Shown here piece by piece: positions 16,069-23,450 of a stretch of 64,000 nt of DNA. The notes under the pieces were generated by a model. The model saw only the letters and a list, made by a program, of their open reading frames with translations. It had not been told where the DNA came from and did no database searches. Position 1 is the stretch's first letter. The number at the start of each line of letters is the position of its first letter. This stretch comes from Xanthobacteraceae bacterium (lineage in GTDB: Bacteria; Pseudomonadota; Alphaproteobacteria; Rhizobiales; Xanthobacteraceae): assembly GCA_022841625.1 (NCBI GenBank), contig JALHRD010000027.1, positions 1 to 64,000 on the forward strand. The letters are read 5' to 3'. Made by a program: the position numbers and the translations under genes.

Positions 16069-16662
16069 CTAGATCACGCGGCCGAACTTCATGTCGACGT
16101 CCTCGACGAGAGCCACGAAGGCAGTACAGTCTGGGTGGTGATGCCAAAGCCCGCAGATCGCCTCCGCCCGCTCACGACTCTCGGCCAGGAGCAAGTCGAG
16201 ATATAGTCCGTCGTCGAACTGGACGAAGTGTTCAGTGATCCAACCTTGCTGACGCGAGAGAAACCCGTCGACGGCTTTGGCGTGGGCTGTGCGTGCTTGA
16301 AATTCCGTCACGCCCCTCTTCAACCGGAAGAAGCTGATCTCTACACCTGCGCCTGGCTTGCTGGTCGCGGTACCCCACTGGGCTCGGAAGTGTCCCATCA
16401 TGATCAGCGACGTCACAGTCGAGACGAAGGGTGAAAAGTCCTCATGGTTGTTCACCGCCTCGGCGGCTGCTTTGGCGGCTTCGTGCGAGGCGCACTGAAC
16501 GACATCGGCGCGTCGGGTCGGATCATTCACATCGGTAAGGGGCAGATAGCTACGAAACCCGGGCAGGGCCTGCACGCGCGTTTGGATATCGGCGCGTGCC
16601 TCATCTGCCACGGTGGCCTCGTTCGCCGAGTAGATGACAACTTCATAGACGGCGTTATCCAT
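16069..16662 (-). CDS. Dimeric alpha/beta-barrel (ABM-like) protein
   Basis: A 197-residue soluble protein that looks like two ferredoxin-like alpha/beta units in tandem: a first with YEVVIYSANEATVADEARAD and PGFRSYLPLTD, a second with VTEFQARTAHAKAVDGFLSR and GWITEHFVQFDDGLYLDLLL. Such dimeric-barrel proteins include monooxygenase-like and stress-related proteins. No cofactor motif is visible, so no reaction is assigned. ATG 16662 follows AAGGAG at 7-8 bases; the longer frame from 16680 would place the ribosome site inside the gene. It is divergent from the WYL regulator (84-bp shared upstream region), which is the usual layout for a target and its regulator. Confidence 0.7.
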   Translation of the reverse strand: MDNAVYEVVIYSANEATVADEARADIQTRVQALPGFRSYLPLTDVNDPTRRADVVQCASHEAAKAAAEAVNNHEDFSPFVSTVTSLIMMGHFRAQWGTATSKPGAGVEISFFRLKRGVTEFQARTAHAKAVDGFLSRQQGWITEHFVQFDDGLYLDLLLAESRERAEAICGLWHHHPDCTAFVALVEDVDMKFGRVI

Positions 16663-16746
16663 TGTATTCTCCTTTGTCACGGTGACGCCTGATATAGGGT
16701 CGCCGTGCTGACAGTTTCCGTCAGGAACATCTGCTACGGACGCAAC

Positions 16747-17436
16747 ATGAGAACGGTACGCCTCTTCCTGATCCTCGACCGGCTCCGCGCTGCGACAGCT
16801 CCGCTTCAGGCCCGCCTGCTTGCGGCCACTTTCGAAGTGTCAGAGCGGACGATCTACCGTGACATCGTAACGTTACAGGCAATCGGCGCCCCTATTCGCG
16901 GGGAGGCCGGGGTTGGCTATCAATTGGAGCCTCACTTTTTCCTTCCGCCGCTTAGCTTCGACGCGGACGAGATGGATGCAGTGCGGCTTGGGCTTCGGCT
17001 CACAGCTGCAAGAGGCGACGAACGGCTGCGTTCAGCTGCCGAGAGGGCGGCAGGCAAGATTGCATCGGTGCTCCAAACCAGGGATCACGCCGACTTCATG
17101 GACGCCCCTTACCGCGCCGTATCAAGGATGGATCGTGACCGGCTGGATGAGAATGACACGCTGGTTCAACTCCGCAGCTCGATTGGCCGACGGTCAGTGC
17201 TCAATCTCACATACCTCGACCTCAATGGTTGCCGCAGCGAACGGAATTGCCGACCGCTGGGCCTGACAGTGTTTGACGAAATTTGGCTGCTGACTATCTG
17301 GTGCGAACTGAGGCAGGACTTTCGGAATTTGCGCGTCGACCGCATCGAACAGATCGGACCGGCAGGAAGACGGTTCCGTCAGGAAAGCGGCAAGCGCTTC
17401 GAGGACTACCTTTGCCAATTGCCGTCCGCGGCGTGA
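16747..17436 (+). CDS. YafY-type transcriptional regulator (HTH + WYL domain)
   Basis: A 229-residue regulator. The N-terminal winged helix-turn-helix (about 1-60) contains RLLAATFEVSERTIYRDIVTL, the typical HTH_11/DeoR-like recognition helix, and GAPIRGEAGVGYQLEP as the wing. The rest (about 60-229) matches the WYL ligand-sensing part: FLPPLSFDADEMDAVRLGL, LNLTYLDLNGCRSERNCRPLG and FDEIWLLTIWCELRQDFRNL. The WYL-type motif is degenerate here. ATG 16747 is 6 bases after a weak GGACG site. Divergent from the dimeric-barrel gene and likely its controller; the effector is unknown. Confidence 0.87.
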   Translation: MRTVRLFLILDRLRAATAPLQARLLAATFEVSERTIYRDIVTLQAIGAPIRGEAGVGYQLEPHFFLPPLSFDADEMDAVRLGLRLTAARGDERLRSAAERAAGKIASVLQTRDHADFMDAPYRAVSRMDRDRLDENDTLVQLRSSIGRRSVLNLTYLDLNGCRSERNCRPLGLTVFDEIWLLTIWCELRQDFRNLRVDRIEQIGPAGRRFRQESGKRFEDYLCQLPSAA

Positions 17437-17547
17437 AGGGTCTGCCCGTTGAGCAGTTTCCGGCGCAGCGGCGATTTCGAAACGCGGCGCTGGGTCTCCG
17501 CCAGTTTCGCGAATGTTCGTTGATTTGTGTTCTGCCGCGCATAAACT

Positions 17548-17675
17548 GGAGCAGAAGATAGGAACCGCGTTTCTGCCCCTCCGCCAATACGTTCAAGTTC
17601 GATACAGTACGTTGTATTGCGCTGCACAACGCGGAGGCCGTTGGCTCCCGGTTCCTCTCCGTCCGCCACAACAAT
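17548..17675 (+). repeat. Composite intergenic repeat, locus 3 (two units)
   Basis: This lies in the 336-bp gap 17437-17772, where I see no gene. The first block at 17548 is diverged (GGAGCAGAAGATAGGAACCG, then CCCCTCCGCC), the palindromic spacer at about 17594-17618 is nearly identical to locus 1 (GTTCGATACAGTACGTTGTA), and the second block at 17633 (GGAGGCCGTTGGCTCCCGGT) is almost the same as the first block of locus 2. The unit distance is 85 bp. The closing inverted copy seen at loci 1 and 2 is absent; a short CCAC/GTGG hairpin follows instead. Confidence 0.75.
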
Positions 17676-17772
17676 GCCGTGGTGGACAGCAATCGTTGAA
17701 AAAAACTTCAGCTTGGTGTTGCAGCTGCCTGCCTCGTGGGGAGGGGGCTAGTCAAAATCGGAGGAGACATCG

Positions 17773-19050
17773 ATGATTAGACCTATGCGCTTCCGGCTGC
17801 CCTGTTTGGCCCTAGCCGTCGTGAGTCTGTCCGGCTTGGCGGTGGCCCAAAGTCCGAGCGGCACTCCCATCCTGGCCAGTACCGCGGTGATGTCCGGACG
17901 TGACCTCACCTGGGATATGGCTTTCCTGCCCAACGGTACAATGTTCTTCACTGAGAAATGCCGCGGCCTATCGGTGCGGCTGCCATCCGGCACCGTCAAC
18001 GCCCTGCTCGGAATGAAGGATTCCAAGGGCTACCCCGATACCGCAGCCGACCTGTTCTGCAGCGGTCAGGCCGGCATGAGCGGTGTGGCGATCGATCCCA
18101 ACTTCGATACCAACCGGTTCATCTATGTGTTCTCGTCATCGAGCCTGACCAAGCCTGAAGCCAATCGCGTGCTCCGGCTAACGGTCAATGCCGAGCTGAC
18201 GCGGGTATCGAACCGCACCGACATTATCACTGACATTGCTTACAAGCCCGCGGCCAGCAATCACCCGTTCGGCGATCCCGGCGCACATAACGGCGGGCGT
18301 CTCCGTTTCGGTCCGGCCGATGGTTTCTTGTACGTGACCACCGGCGACACCCACAACGGGGCGGTGCCGCAACACCCGACCCGCATGGGGGGCAAGGTGC
18401 TCCGGGTCGATCGGGACGGCAAAGCCGCACCCGGCAACAACGCGCCGCAAGGCTTCGATTCGCGAATCTTCACATACGGGCATCGCAACCCGCAGGGCAT
18501 TTGCTTCCGCCCCGGCAACAACCAACCGTACACGGCGGAGAACGGCCCCTGGCACACCGATGAGGTGACGGCGCTGGTCGCGGGCGGTAACTCTGGTTGG
18601 GATCCGCGCCCCAACGTCGGCGGCCGTGGCGACTGCCCCGACGGGTATTGCGGCTATATGCCGAACCAGATGGGCGCCGTCGAGCCCAAGGAACGGTCGG
18701 CATACATGCCGATGACCGATACTAAGCTCTATCCCAATGCGATGAGGCCGGCCTGGACGAATGATGGCCTGTCCCAGGGCATGTCGTCATGCGTGTTCCT
18801 GAACGGCCCGCAATGGAAGGACTGGAACGGCCGAATGGTCGTTTCCTTCATGGGGATCGGGATCCATGGGACGCCGGTTGGGAACCGCCTCGACGTGCTC
18901 AGCATCACGCCCGACGGTTCTTCCGCCACCAGAACCACGGTGTCCTTGCCCATGCCGGCCGGACGCTTCCGCTCCGTCGTGCAGGGGCCTGACGGCAACC
19001 TGTACGTCGCCACCGATCAGGGCGACATCTACCGGCTCCAGCCCAAATGA
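17773..19050 (+). CDS. PQQ-dependent glucose/sorbosone-dehydrogenase-like protein, secreted
   Basis: A 425-residue six-bladed propeller protein of the soluble glucose/sorbosone dehydrogenase family. An N-terminal signal peptide (about 1-26, MIRPMRFRLPCLALAVVSL then LAVAQ) predicts periplasmic location. Family motifs are GMSGVAIDPNFDTNRFIYVF, GDPGAHNGGRLRFGPADGFL with the catalytic-type His, YVTTGDTHNGAVP and YGHRNPQGICFRP with the cofactor-binding Arg. It would oxidise an aldose or similar sugar using PQQ. An AGGAG ribosome site precedes ATG 17773. The small cytochrome c 200 bp downstream is a plausible electron acceptor. The substrate cannot be told. Confidence 0.87.
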   Translation: MIRPMRFRLPCLALAVVSLSGLAVAQSPSGTPILASTAVMSGRDLTWDMAFLPNGTMFFTEKCRGLSVRLPSGTVNALLGMKDSKGYPDTAADLFCSGQAGMSGVAIDPNFDTNRFIYVFSSSSLTKPEANRVLRLTVNAELTRVSNRTDIITDIAYKPAASNHPFGDPGAHNGGRLRFGPADGFLYVTTGDTHNGAVPQHPTRMGGKVLRVDRDGKAAPGNNAPQGFDSRIFTYGHRNPQGICFRPGNNQPYTAENGPWHTDEVTALVAGGNSGWDPRPNVGGRGDCPDGYCGYMPNQMGAVEPKERSAYMPMTDTKLYPNAMRPAWTNDGLSQGMSSCVFLNGPQWKDWNGRMVVSFMGIGIHGTPVGNRLDVLSITPDGSSATRTTVSLPMPAGRFRSVVQGPDGNLYVATDQGDIYRLQPK

Positions 19051-19253
19051 ACTTGATCACCGGCAGCCGCGCTACCCCCGACGGTGGCGCGACTGCTGGA
19101 TGGCGTCCGCAGGTCAGGACTCGGTCAAGCGACCGCGCGCGTCGTGCCACCCACCGGATTCGGCCGTCCGGAGTCGCTACGCGCACAGCGCGCGCAGTTC
19201 GTCGTAGCTACGCCGTGCGGTGCCTTGCGCGCTCAGCAATCGGAGTCGAGCAA

Positions 19254-19565
19254 ATGGTTGATGCCCGCCAACTCGCTGTCGTTTTCGCTGGGGTGCTGGC
19301 ATCTTCGGCGGCGGTCGCAAGCGCGGAACTGGCCAGGAGCAAGAACTGCGTGGCCTGTCATGCCGTCGAACGGAAAATGATCGGCCCATCGTACAAGGCC
19401 ATCGCCGCCCGATACGCGGATGATGACTCCGCCGTTAGGATTCTAAGCGAACGGGTATTGAAAGGCGGTGTCGGCGTCTGGGGCCAGATGCCCATGCCCC
19501 CTCAACCAAACGTCTCCCACGACGAGGCCGAAGCATTGGCCAAGTGGGTGCTTTCCCAAAAATAG
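19254..19565 (+). CDS. Small periplasmic cytochrome c (class I)
   Basis: A 103-residue monohaem cytochrome c. Signal peptide about 1-22 (ARQLAVVFAGVLASSAAVAS), haem motif CVACH followed by AVERKMIGPSYKAIAARY, and distal Met in GQMPMPPQPNVSHDEAEALA, the pattern of cytochrome c-551/552-like proteins. ATG 19254 was chosen because it gives an immediate signal peptide and follows CGGAG; the longer frame back to 19047 is Arg-rich and unlike an export signal. It is probably the electron partner of the sugar dehydrogenase upstream. The 203 bp between the two contain nothing else I can name. Confidence 0.9.
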   Translation: MVDARQLAVVFAGVLASSAAVASAELARSKNCVACHAVERKMIGPSYKAIAARYADDDSAVRILSERVLKGGVGVWGQMPMPPQPNVSHDEAEALAKWVLSQK

Positions 19566-19653
19566 GGGCAGGCCTTTGGACTGCGCCCTCTTGTCATCCA
19601 ACTGAGGCCAGCGTCCTCGGCTGAGATTGGCGCGTATGCGCGCTGCTGAGGGT

Positions 19654-19688
19654 GGAGAATGTTCGACCTTGGTTTCTCGCCCTCCGCC
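19654..19688 (+). repeat. Half-copy of the composite repeat
   Basis: A lone block (GGAGAATGTTCGACCTTGGT, then CTCGCCCTCCGCC) resembling the second block of locus 1. It lies in the 130-bp space between the cytochrome c gene and the end of the FtsX-type permease gene and is the last copy I find in the window. Confidence 0.6.
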
Positions 19689-19695
19689 ACGCGCG

Positions 19696-22600
19696 TCACT
19701 GCCCCTGCAGCAGGCTCTCGCGCGCGGTGCGGGCGAACACCCAGCGGCCAAACAGCAGCACGATCCCCAACAGCAGCACGATCAGCGTCAGTGCGATGAA
19801 GCCGGTCTGTTGCGACACCGCCAGCTGGGTCGGTAAATAATTCATCACGGTTTGCAGTTGCCGCAATTCCCAGACCAGCCGGGTAATGCCGAAGCCGACA
19901 ATCAGGCTGATCGCGCCGCCGACCGCCAGCCCGATGATCGAGGGCCCCAGGACGTTGGGCAGAAAGAACCGCACCACCGCGAGCGGTCCGGCGCCGCGAA
20001 TGCGCAGCAAAGCCAGCGTACGCCGGTCTTCGACATAATTGGCATAGGCAATCGAGGTGATGCCGATCATCGCCAGCAACAGTCCGCCCAAGAGATAAAT
20101 CTGCACGTTCTGGCGCGCGAGAAACACATACATGTCGCTGCCGAGCCGGTCGACTTCGGTGCGCACGTCGCGGACGTCCAACGGCGGCGCGGGCATGGCC
20201 GCGAGCACCGCATCGCGCAGCCGCGCCGGGTCGGTGCCGGCGGTTGCGGCAATTGTCAGCACCACGCGCGGCAGCAGCACATCGAGATTGGCGAGCGCGG
20301 CATTGCCCTCGGTGGCGATGAGATAAGGGCTGCTGGCGAACAAATGATTGAGATAGTCGACCCGCGCGCCGATGAAGCCCTCGCGGTCGTTGACCGTGCG
20401 CAGCGGCGTGCCCGGCAGGAAATACACCGATCCGCCAAACGGCGCGCGCGCGATGGTCTTGGCCGCGGTGCGCCCGACCGGCATCGGCTGGTCGAGGCTG
20501 CGCTTGTAAAACCGGCTGACCGCGCTTGACGCCAGCACGCGCCCGTCGTCCAGCCGCTTGAGCAAGCTGGTAAAGGGTGCGCTTTCGCCGAGCGCGGGTT
20601 CGGAATAAATCGCGCTGAGGAATTTCGCGCTGCCGTGCAGCAGATAAATCGGCAGGCCGGAGAATCCGCGATCGGGCATATAGAGGCCGTCGGCAATGCC
20701 TTCGATCACGCTGCCGACGCTGTGGACCTCCCGCAGGCGTTCGAGCTTGACGATCAAGGGATCGAGTTCAATGCGCAGCGCGGCGACGCGCTGTTCGAGG
20801 CCGCCGCGCGATTGCGCCTCGGCCGGCATGAAGTCGAGCGCATTGAGCGTGATCTGAAGGTCGCTGCCGAGCTGCACCCGCGCGCCGCGCTCGGTCTTGT
20901 TGTCGAACACCGCGGTCATCACTGTCGGGTAGAGCGCTAGGCTGGTCATCAGCGCGACCACCAGCAGAAAGCTCGCGGCGCGGTGCCGGCTCACTTGCAT
21001 ATGCTGCAATGACGGCCGCCGCAGCGGGCCCGCCATCAGCCATGCGGCGGGCGCCATCAGCGCGGTCATCAGTTTTTCGCGCGAGGCGATCAGGCTGGCA
21101 AAGCCGTAGATGAACAGCGGAAACGCAATGAAATCGAGCGCCCGGTCGAGATCGCCGAGCCAATCGGCGGCGGACAGTCTGGTCAGCGACCAGTCGGTCA
21201 TCCAGCCGATCAATTTGCCGGCCCCGATTGTGAGCGCGATCAGCGGCAAGAGGCCGAAGCGGATGCGGATCGCGGCGCCTTCGGTCTGGCCCAGGCGGCG
21301 GACCGCTTCCAGCGGCGAGACCCGCGTCGCGTCGCGTACCAGCCGCGCGCCCATGAACAGCACAATCGCCAGCCCGACGGTCAGGAAGGTCAACAGCCAC
21401 AGCGGTTGTTGGATTTTCAGGATCAGTTCGAGCGGCGGCAGCGTGCCCATATAGATCAACAGCGGAATGAGGGTGCCGAGCGCCGCGCCGATGACGCCGC
21501 CGGCCAGGCCACCGAGCCCGATCGCCAGCAGCAAGGCGGTGCCGATGGCGCCGCGCGAGGTCCCGCGCAACCGCAGCAGGCCGAGCTTGCGGCGTTCGTT
21601 CAACAGCAGCAGGTTCGACAGATTGGCCAATAGCACCGCCGCCATGATCAACAGCGGCAGCGCGACCAGAAGGCTGACCAGAGCGATCCGTTGCGCGATC
21701 TCGTTCATGCGCACAAACATCGCGCCGAGATTGTGATCGACCGCGGCGCGCGCGGTGACCTCCTGCGCCTCGTCGGTCAGCCGGCTGCCGACCACCGTAA
21801 TGCGCCGCAGCGAGCCGTCGATGTCCCAGCCCGACAGCAGCGCTTTGCGGTCAAGCCGCACCAGATGGATGACTTCCGGGAAATATTCGCCTGGACTGAT
21901 ATGGATGTCGCCGTCATGGGTGTGGATGAAGCCGCGCGAGGCGTGGTCGAAATCGCGCAGCAGATCGGGATCCCACGGCGTCACCAGAATGAGCCCGAGT
22001 TCGGGCACTAGCGTCGGCGAACTGGTGTGTTCGAGGAACCAGCGATTGAGTTCGGCGGCGTCGATGCGCACCACGCGCTCAAGCGCGGTCGAAACCGTGA
22101 CGATGTGGCGGATCTGGTGTTGCGGCGTGTCGTCTTCGTTGTGCTTGTGGTCGGCGACCAGTTCGAAACGCTTGCGGTTTTGCAGACGCAGATAAGCGTC
22201 GCCCATTTGCGTCTTCGAGCCGACCAGCACCGCGACCGCGCCGCCATTGCCCGAGGGGCGGATTTCCGGCGGGATCAGACCCGGGTCGTTGGCCGCCAGC
22301 ACCGAAATCCAGGGTGAGCGCAGCGGCAGGCCGTCGATCATCGGCCGCAGCGTGTAGGGCGGGATGGTGCGCAGAAAACGCAGCTCGCGGGTTTCCGCGA
22401 CGCCCGCGACCTCGCTGATCGCGGCCCGCAGCCGCGGTGCCAGCGGCACTTCGGCGGTCTGATAGATCGAAATGTCCCACGGCAGCCGCTCGACCTGGTC
22501 GGCGACATAGCGCTGCATGGCGTAGCGCGAGGTCACCGTCACCGCGGCCAACAGCGCGACGATCAGGCAGCTCACCAGGCCGAACGCCGCCATCGGGCGG

Positions 22601-22698
22601 CGGCCGATTACCCGAAACAGCAGGCTCAAGACTGACGTGCCCAAGACCGTGCCGCTCAAGACCGTGCCGCTTGAGCACAGTTGCGTTGCGCCGGTCAT
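19696..22698 (-). CDS. ABC transporter permease with two FtsX domains
   Basis: A 1000-residue membrane protein with the doubled-FtsX architecture: an N-terminal helix (about 40-60), a large periplasmic domain (about 60-330), a first FtsX unit with three helices (VALPLLIMAAVLLANLSNLL then RRKLGLLRLRGTSRGAIGT), further helices to about 570, a second periplasmic domain (about 590-840) and a second FtsX unit (LLGGLLLAMIGITSIAYANY then RTLALLRIRGAGPLAVVRFF). Proteins like this work with a LolD/MacB-like ATPase in lipoprotein or peptide export or in envelope stress. The start region has a small tandem duplication (SGTVL repeats, about 22640-22680). It follows the ATPase gene by 30 bp. Confidence 0.9.
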   Translation of the reverse strand: MTGATQLCSSGTVLSGTVLGTSVLSLLFRVIGRRPMAAFGLVSCLIVALLAAVTVTSRYAMQRYVADQVERLPWDISIYQTAEVPLAPRLRAAISEVAGVAETRELRFLRTIPPYTLRPMIDGLPLRSPWISVLAANDPGLIPPEIRPSGNGGAVAVLVGSKTQMGDAYLRLQNRKRFELVADHKHNEDDTPQHQIRHIVTVSTALERVVRIDAAELNRWFLEHTSSPTLVPELGLILVTPWDPDLLRDFDHASRGFIHTHDGDIHISPGEYFPEVIHLVRLDRKALLSGWDIDGSLRRITVVGSRLTDEAQEVTARAAVDHNLGAMFVRMNEIAQRIALVSLLVALPLLIMAAVLLANLSNLLLLNERRKLGLLRLRGTSRGAIGTALLLAIGLGGLAGGVIGAALGTLIPLLIYMGTLPPLELILKIQQPLWLLTFLTVGLAIVLFMGARLVRDATRVSPLEAVRRLGQTEGAAIRIRFGLLPLIALTIGAGKLIGWMTDWSLTRLSAADWLGDLDRALDFIAFPLFIYGFASLIASREKLMTALMAPAAWLMAGPLRRPSLQHMQVSRHRAASFLLVVALMTSLALYPTVMTAVFDNKTERGARVQLGSDLQITLNALDFMPAEAQSRGGLEQRVAALRIELDPLIVKLERLREVHSVGSVIEGIADGLYMPDRGFSGLPIYLLHGSAKFLSAIYSEPALGESAPFTSLLKRLDDGRVLASSAVSRFYKRSLDQPMPVGRTAAKTIARAPFGGSVYFLPGTPLRTVNDREGFIGARVDYLNHLFASSPYLIATEGNAALANLDVLLPRVVLTIAATAGTDPARLRDAVLAAMPAPPLDVRDVRTEVDRLGSDMYVFLARQNVQIYLLGGLLLAMIGITSIAYANYVEDRRTLALLRIRGAGPLAVVRFFLPNVLGPSIIGLAVGGAISLIVGFGITRLVWELRQLQTVMNYLPTQLAVSQQTGFIALTLIVLLLGIVLLFGRWVFARTARESLLQGQ

Positions 22699-22728
22699 GG
22701 TTTTGTCATGCGCGATTGATTCATGCGG

Positions 22729-23427
22729 TCACACGGCTGCGATGGCGCCGTCGCGCATGTGGTAGACGCGCGGAAACGCTTCGACCACGCGCGGATCGTG
22801 CGAGGCCACGATCACGGTCTTGCCGCGCGCTTTGGCGAGATCGACCAGCAGGTCGGCGATGATCTTGCCGTTGGCGCTGTCGAGATTGCCGGTCGGCTCG
22901 TCGGCCAGGATGATCGGCGGATCGTTGACCAGCGCGATACATACCGCGACCCGCTGCTGCTCGCCGCCGGACAGTTCCTCCGGCCGCTTGAAGCCTTTCT
23001 CGCGCAGTCCGACCGTTTCCAGTAGGCGTTCGGCCCGGCTGCGGCGTTCGTCGGCGGCAACGCCCGCGATCAGCATCGGCAGTTCAAGGTTCTCAATCGC
23101 CGACAGGCTTGGGATCAGATTGAAGAACTGGAACACGAAGCCGACTTTGCGCAGCCGGTATTGTTCTAGCGCGCGTTCGCTCATGGTCGCGACATTGCCG
23201 TCCGCGACAAAAATATCGCCGCCGCTCGGCCGGTCCATACCGCCGAGGAGATTGAGCACGGTGGTCTTGCCGCAGCCTGACGGCCCCATCAGCGCGACCG
23301 CTTCGCCGGCGCTGACCTGCCAGGTCAGGTTGTCGAGCGCGACGACCTTGGCAGCGGCGGTCTCATAGATTTTAGAAACGCCCTCAAGCCGCGCCGTCGG
23401 CGGCGCGGCGGCTTGTTGTGCGCTCAT
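22729..23427 (-). CDS. ABC transporter ATP-binding protein, LolD/MacB-type
   Basis: A 232-residue ATPase with all canonical motifs: Walker A GPSGCGKTTVLNLLGG (about 51-66), Q-loop FQFFNLIPSLSAIENLELPM, signature LSGGEQQRVAVCIAL, Walker B PPIILADEPTGNLDS and switch His in VIVASHDPRV. This is the LolD/MacB group, which drives an FtsX-type permease without being an importer. ATG 23427 lies 23 bp after the stop of the exported-protein gene, and the permease follows by 30 bp, so the three genes form one operon. Confidence 0.94.
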   Translation of the reverse strand: MSAQQAAAPPTARLEGVSKIYETAAAKVVALDNLTWQVSAGEAVALMGPSGCGKTTVLNLLGGMDRPSGGDIFVADGNVATMSERALEQYRLRKVGFVFQFFNLIPSLSAIENLELPMLIAGVAADERRSRAERLLETVGLREKGFKRPEELSGGEQQRVAVCIALVNDPPIILADEPTGNLDSANGKIIADLLVDLAKARGKTVIVASHDPRVVEAFPRVYHMRDGAIAAV

Positions 23428-23450
23428 GATCGCTGCTCCGTCGCCCGCGG

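Noticed and set aside
15643-16206. Open frame of 187 codons spanning the gap after the VapB-type antitoxin
   Set aside because: It reads through a composite-repeat block and into the antisense of the dimeric-barrel gene; no family match or ribosome site.
19047-19253. Upstream extension of the small cytochrome c gene
   Set aside because: The extra 69 residues are Arg-rich and would precede an internal signal peptide; the start at 19254 has its own ribosome site.
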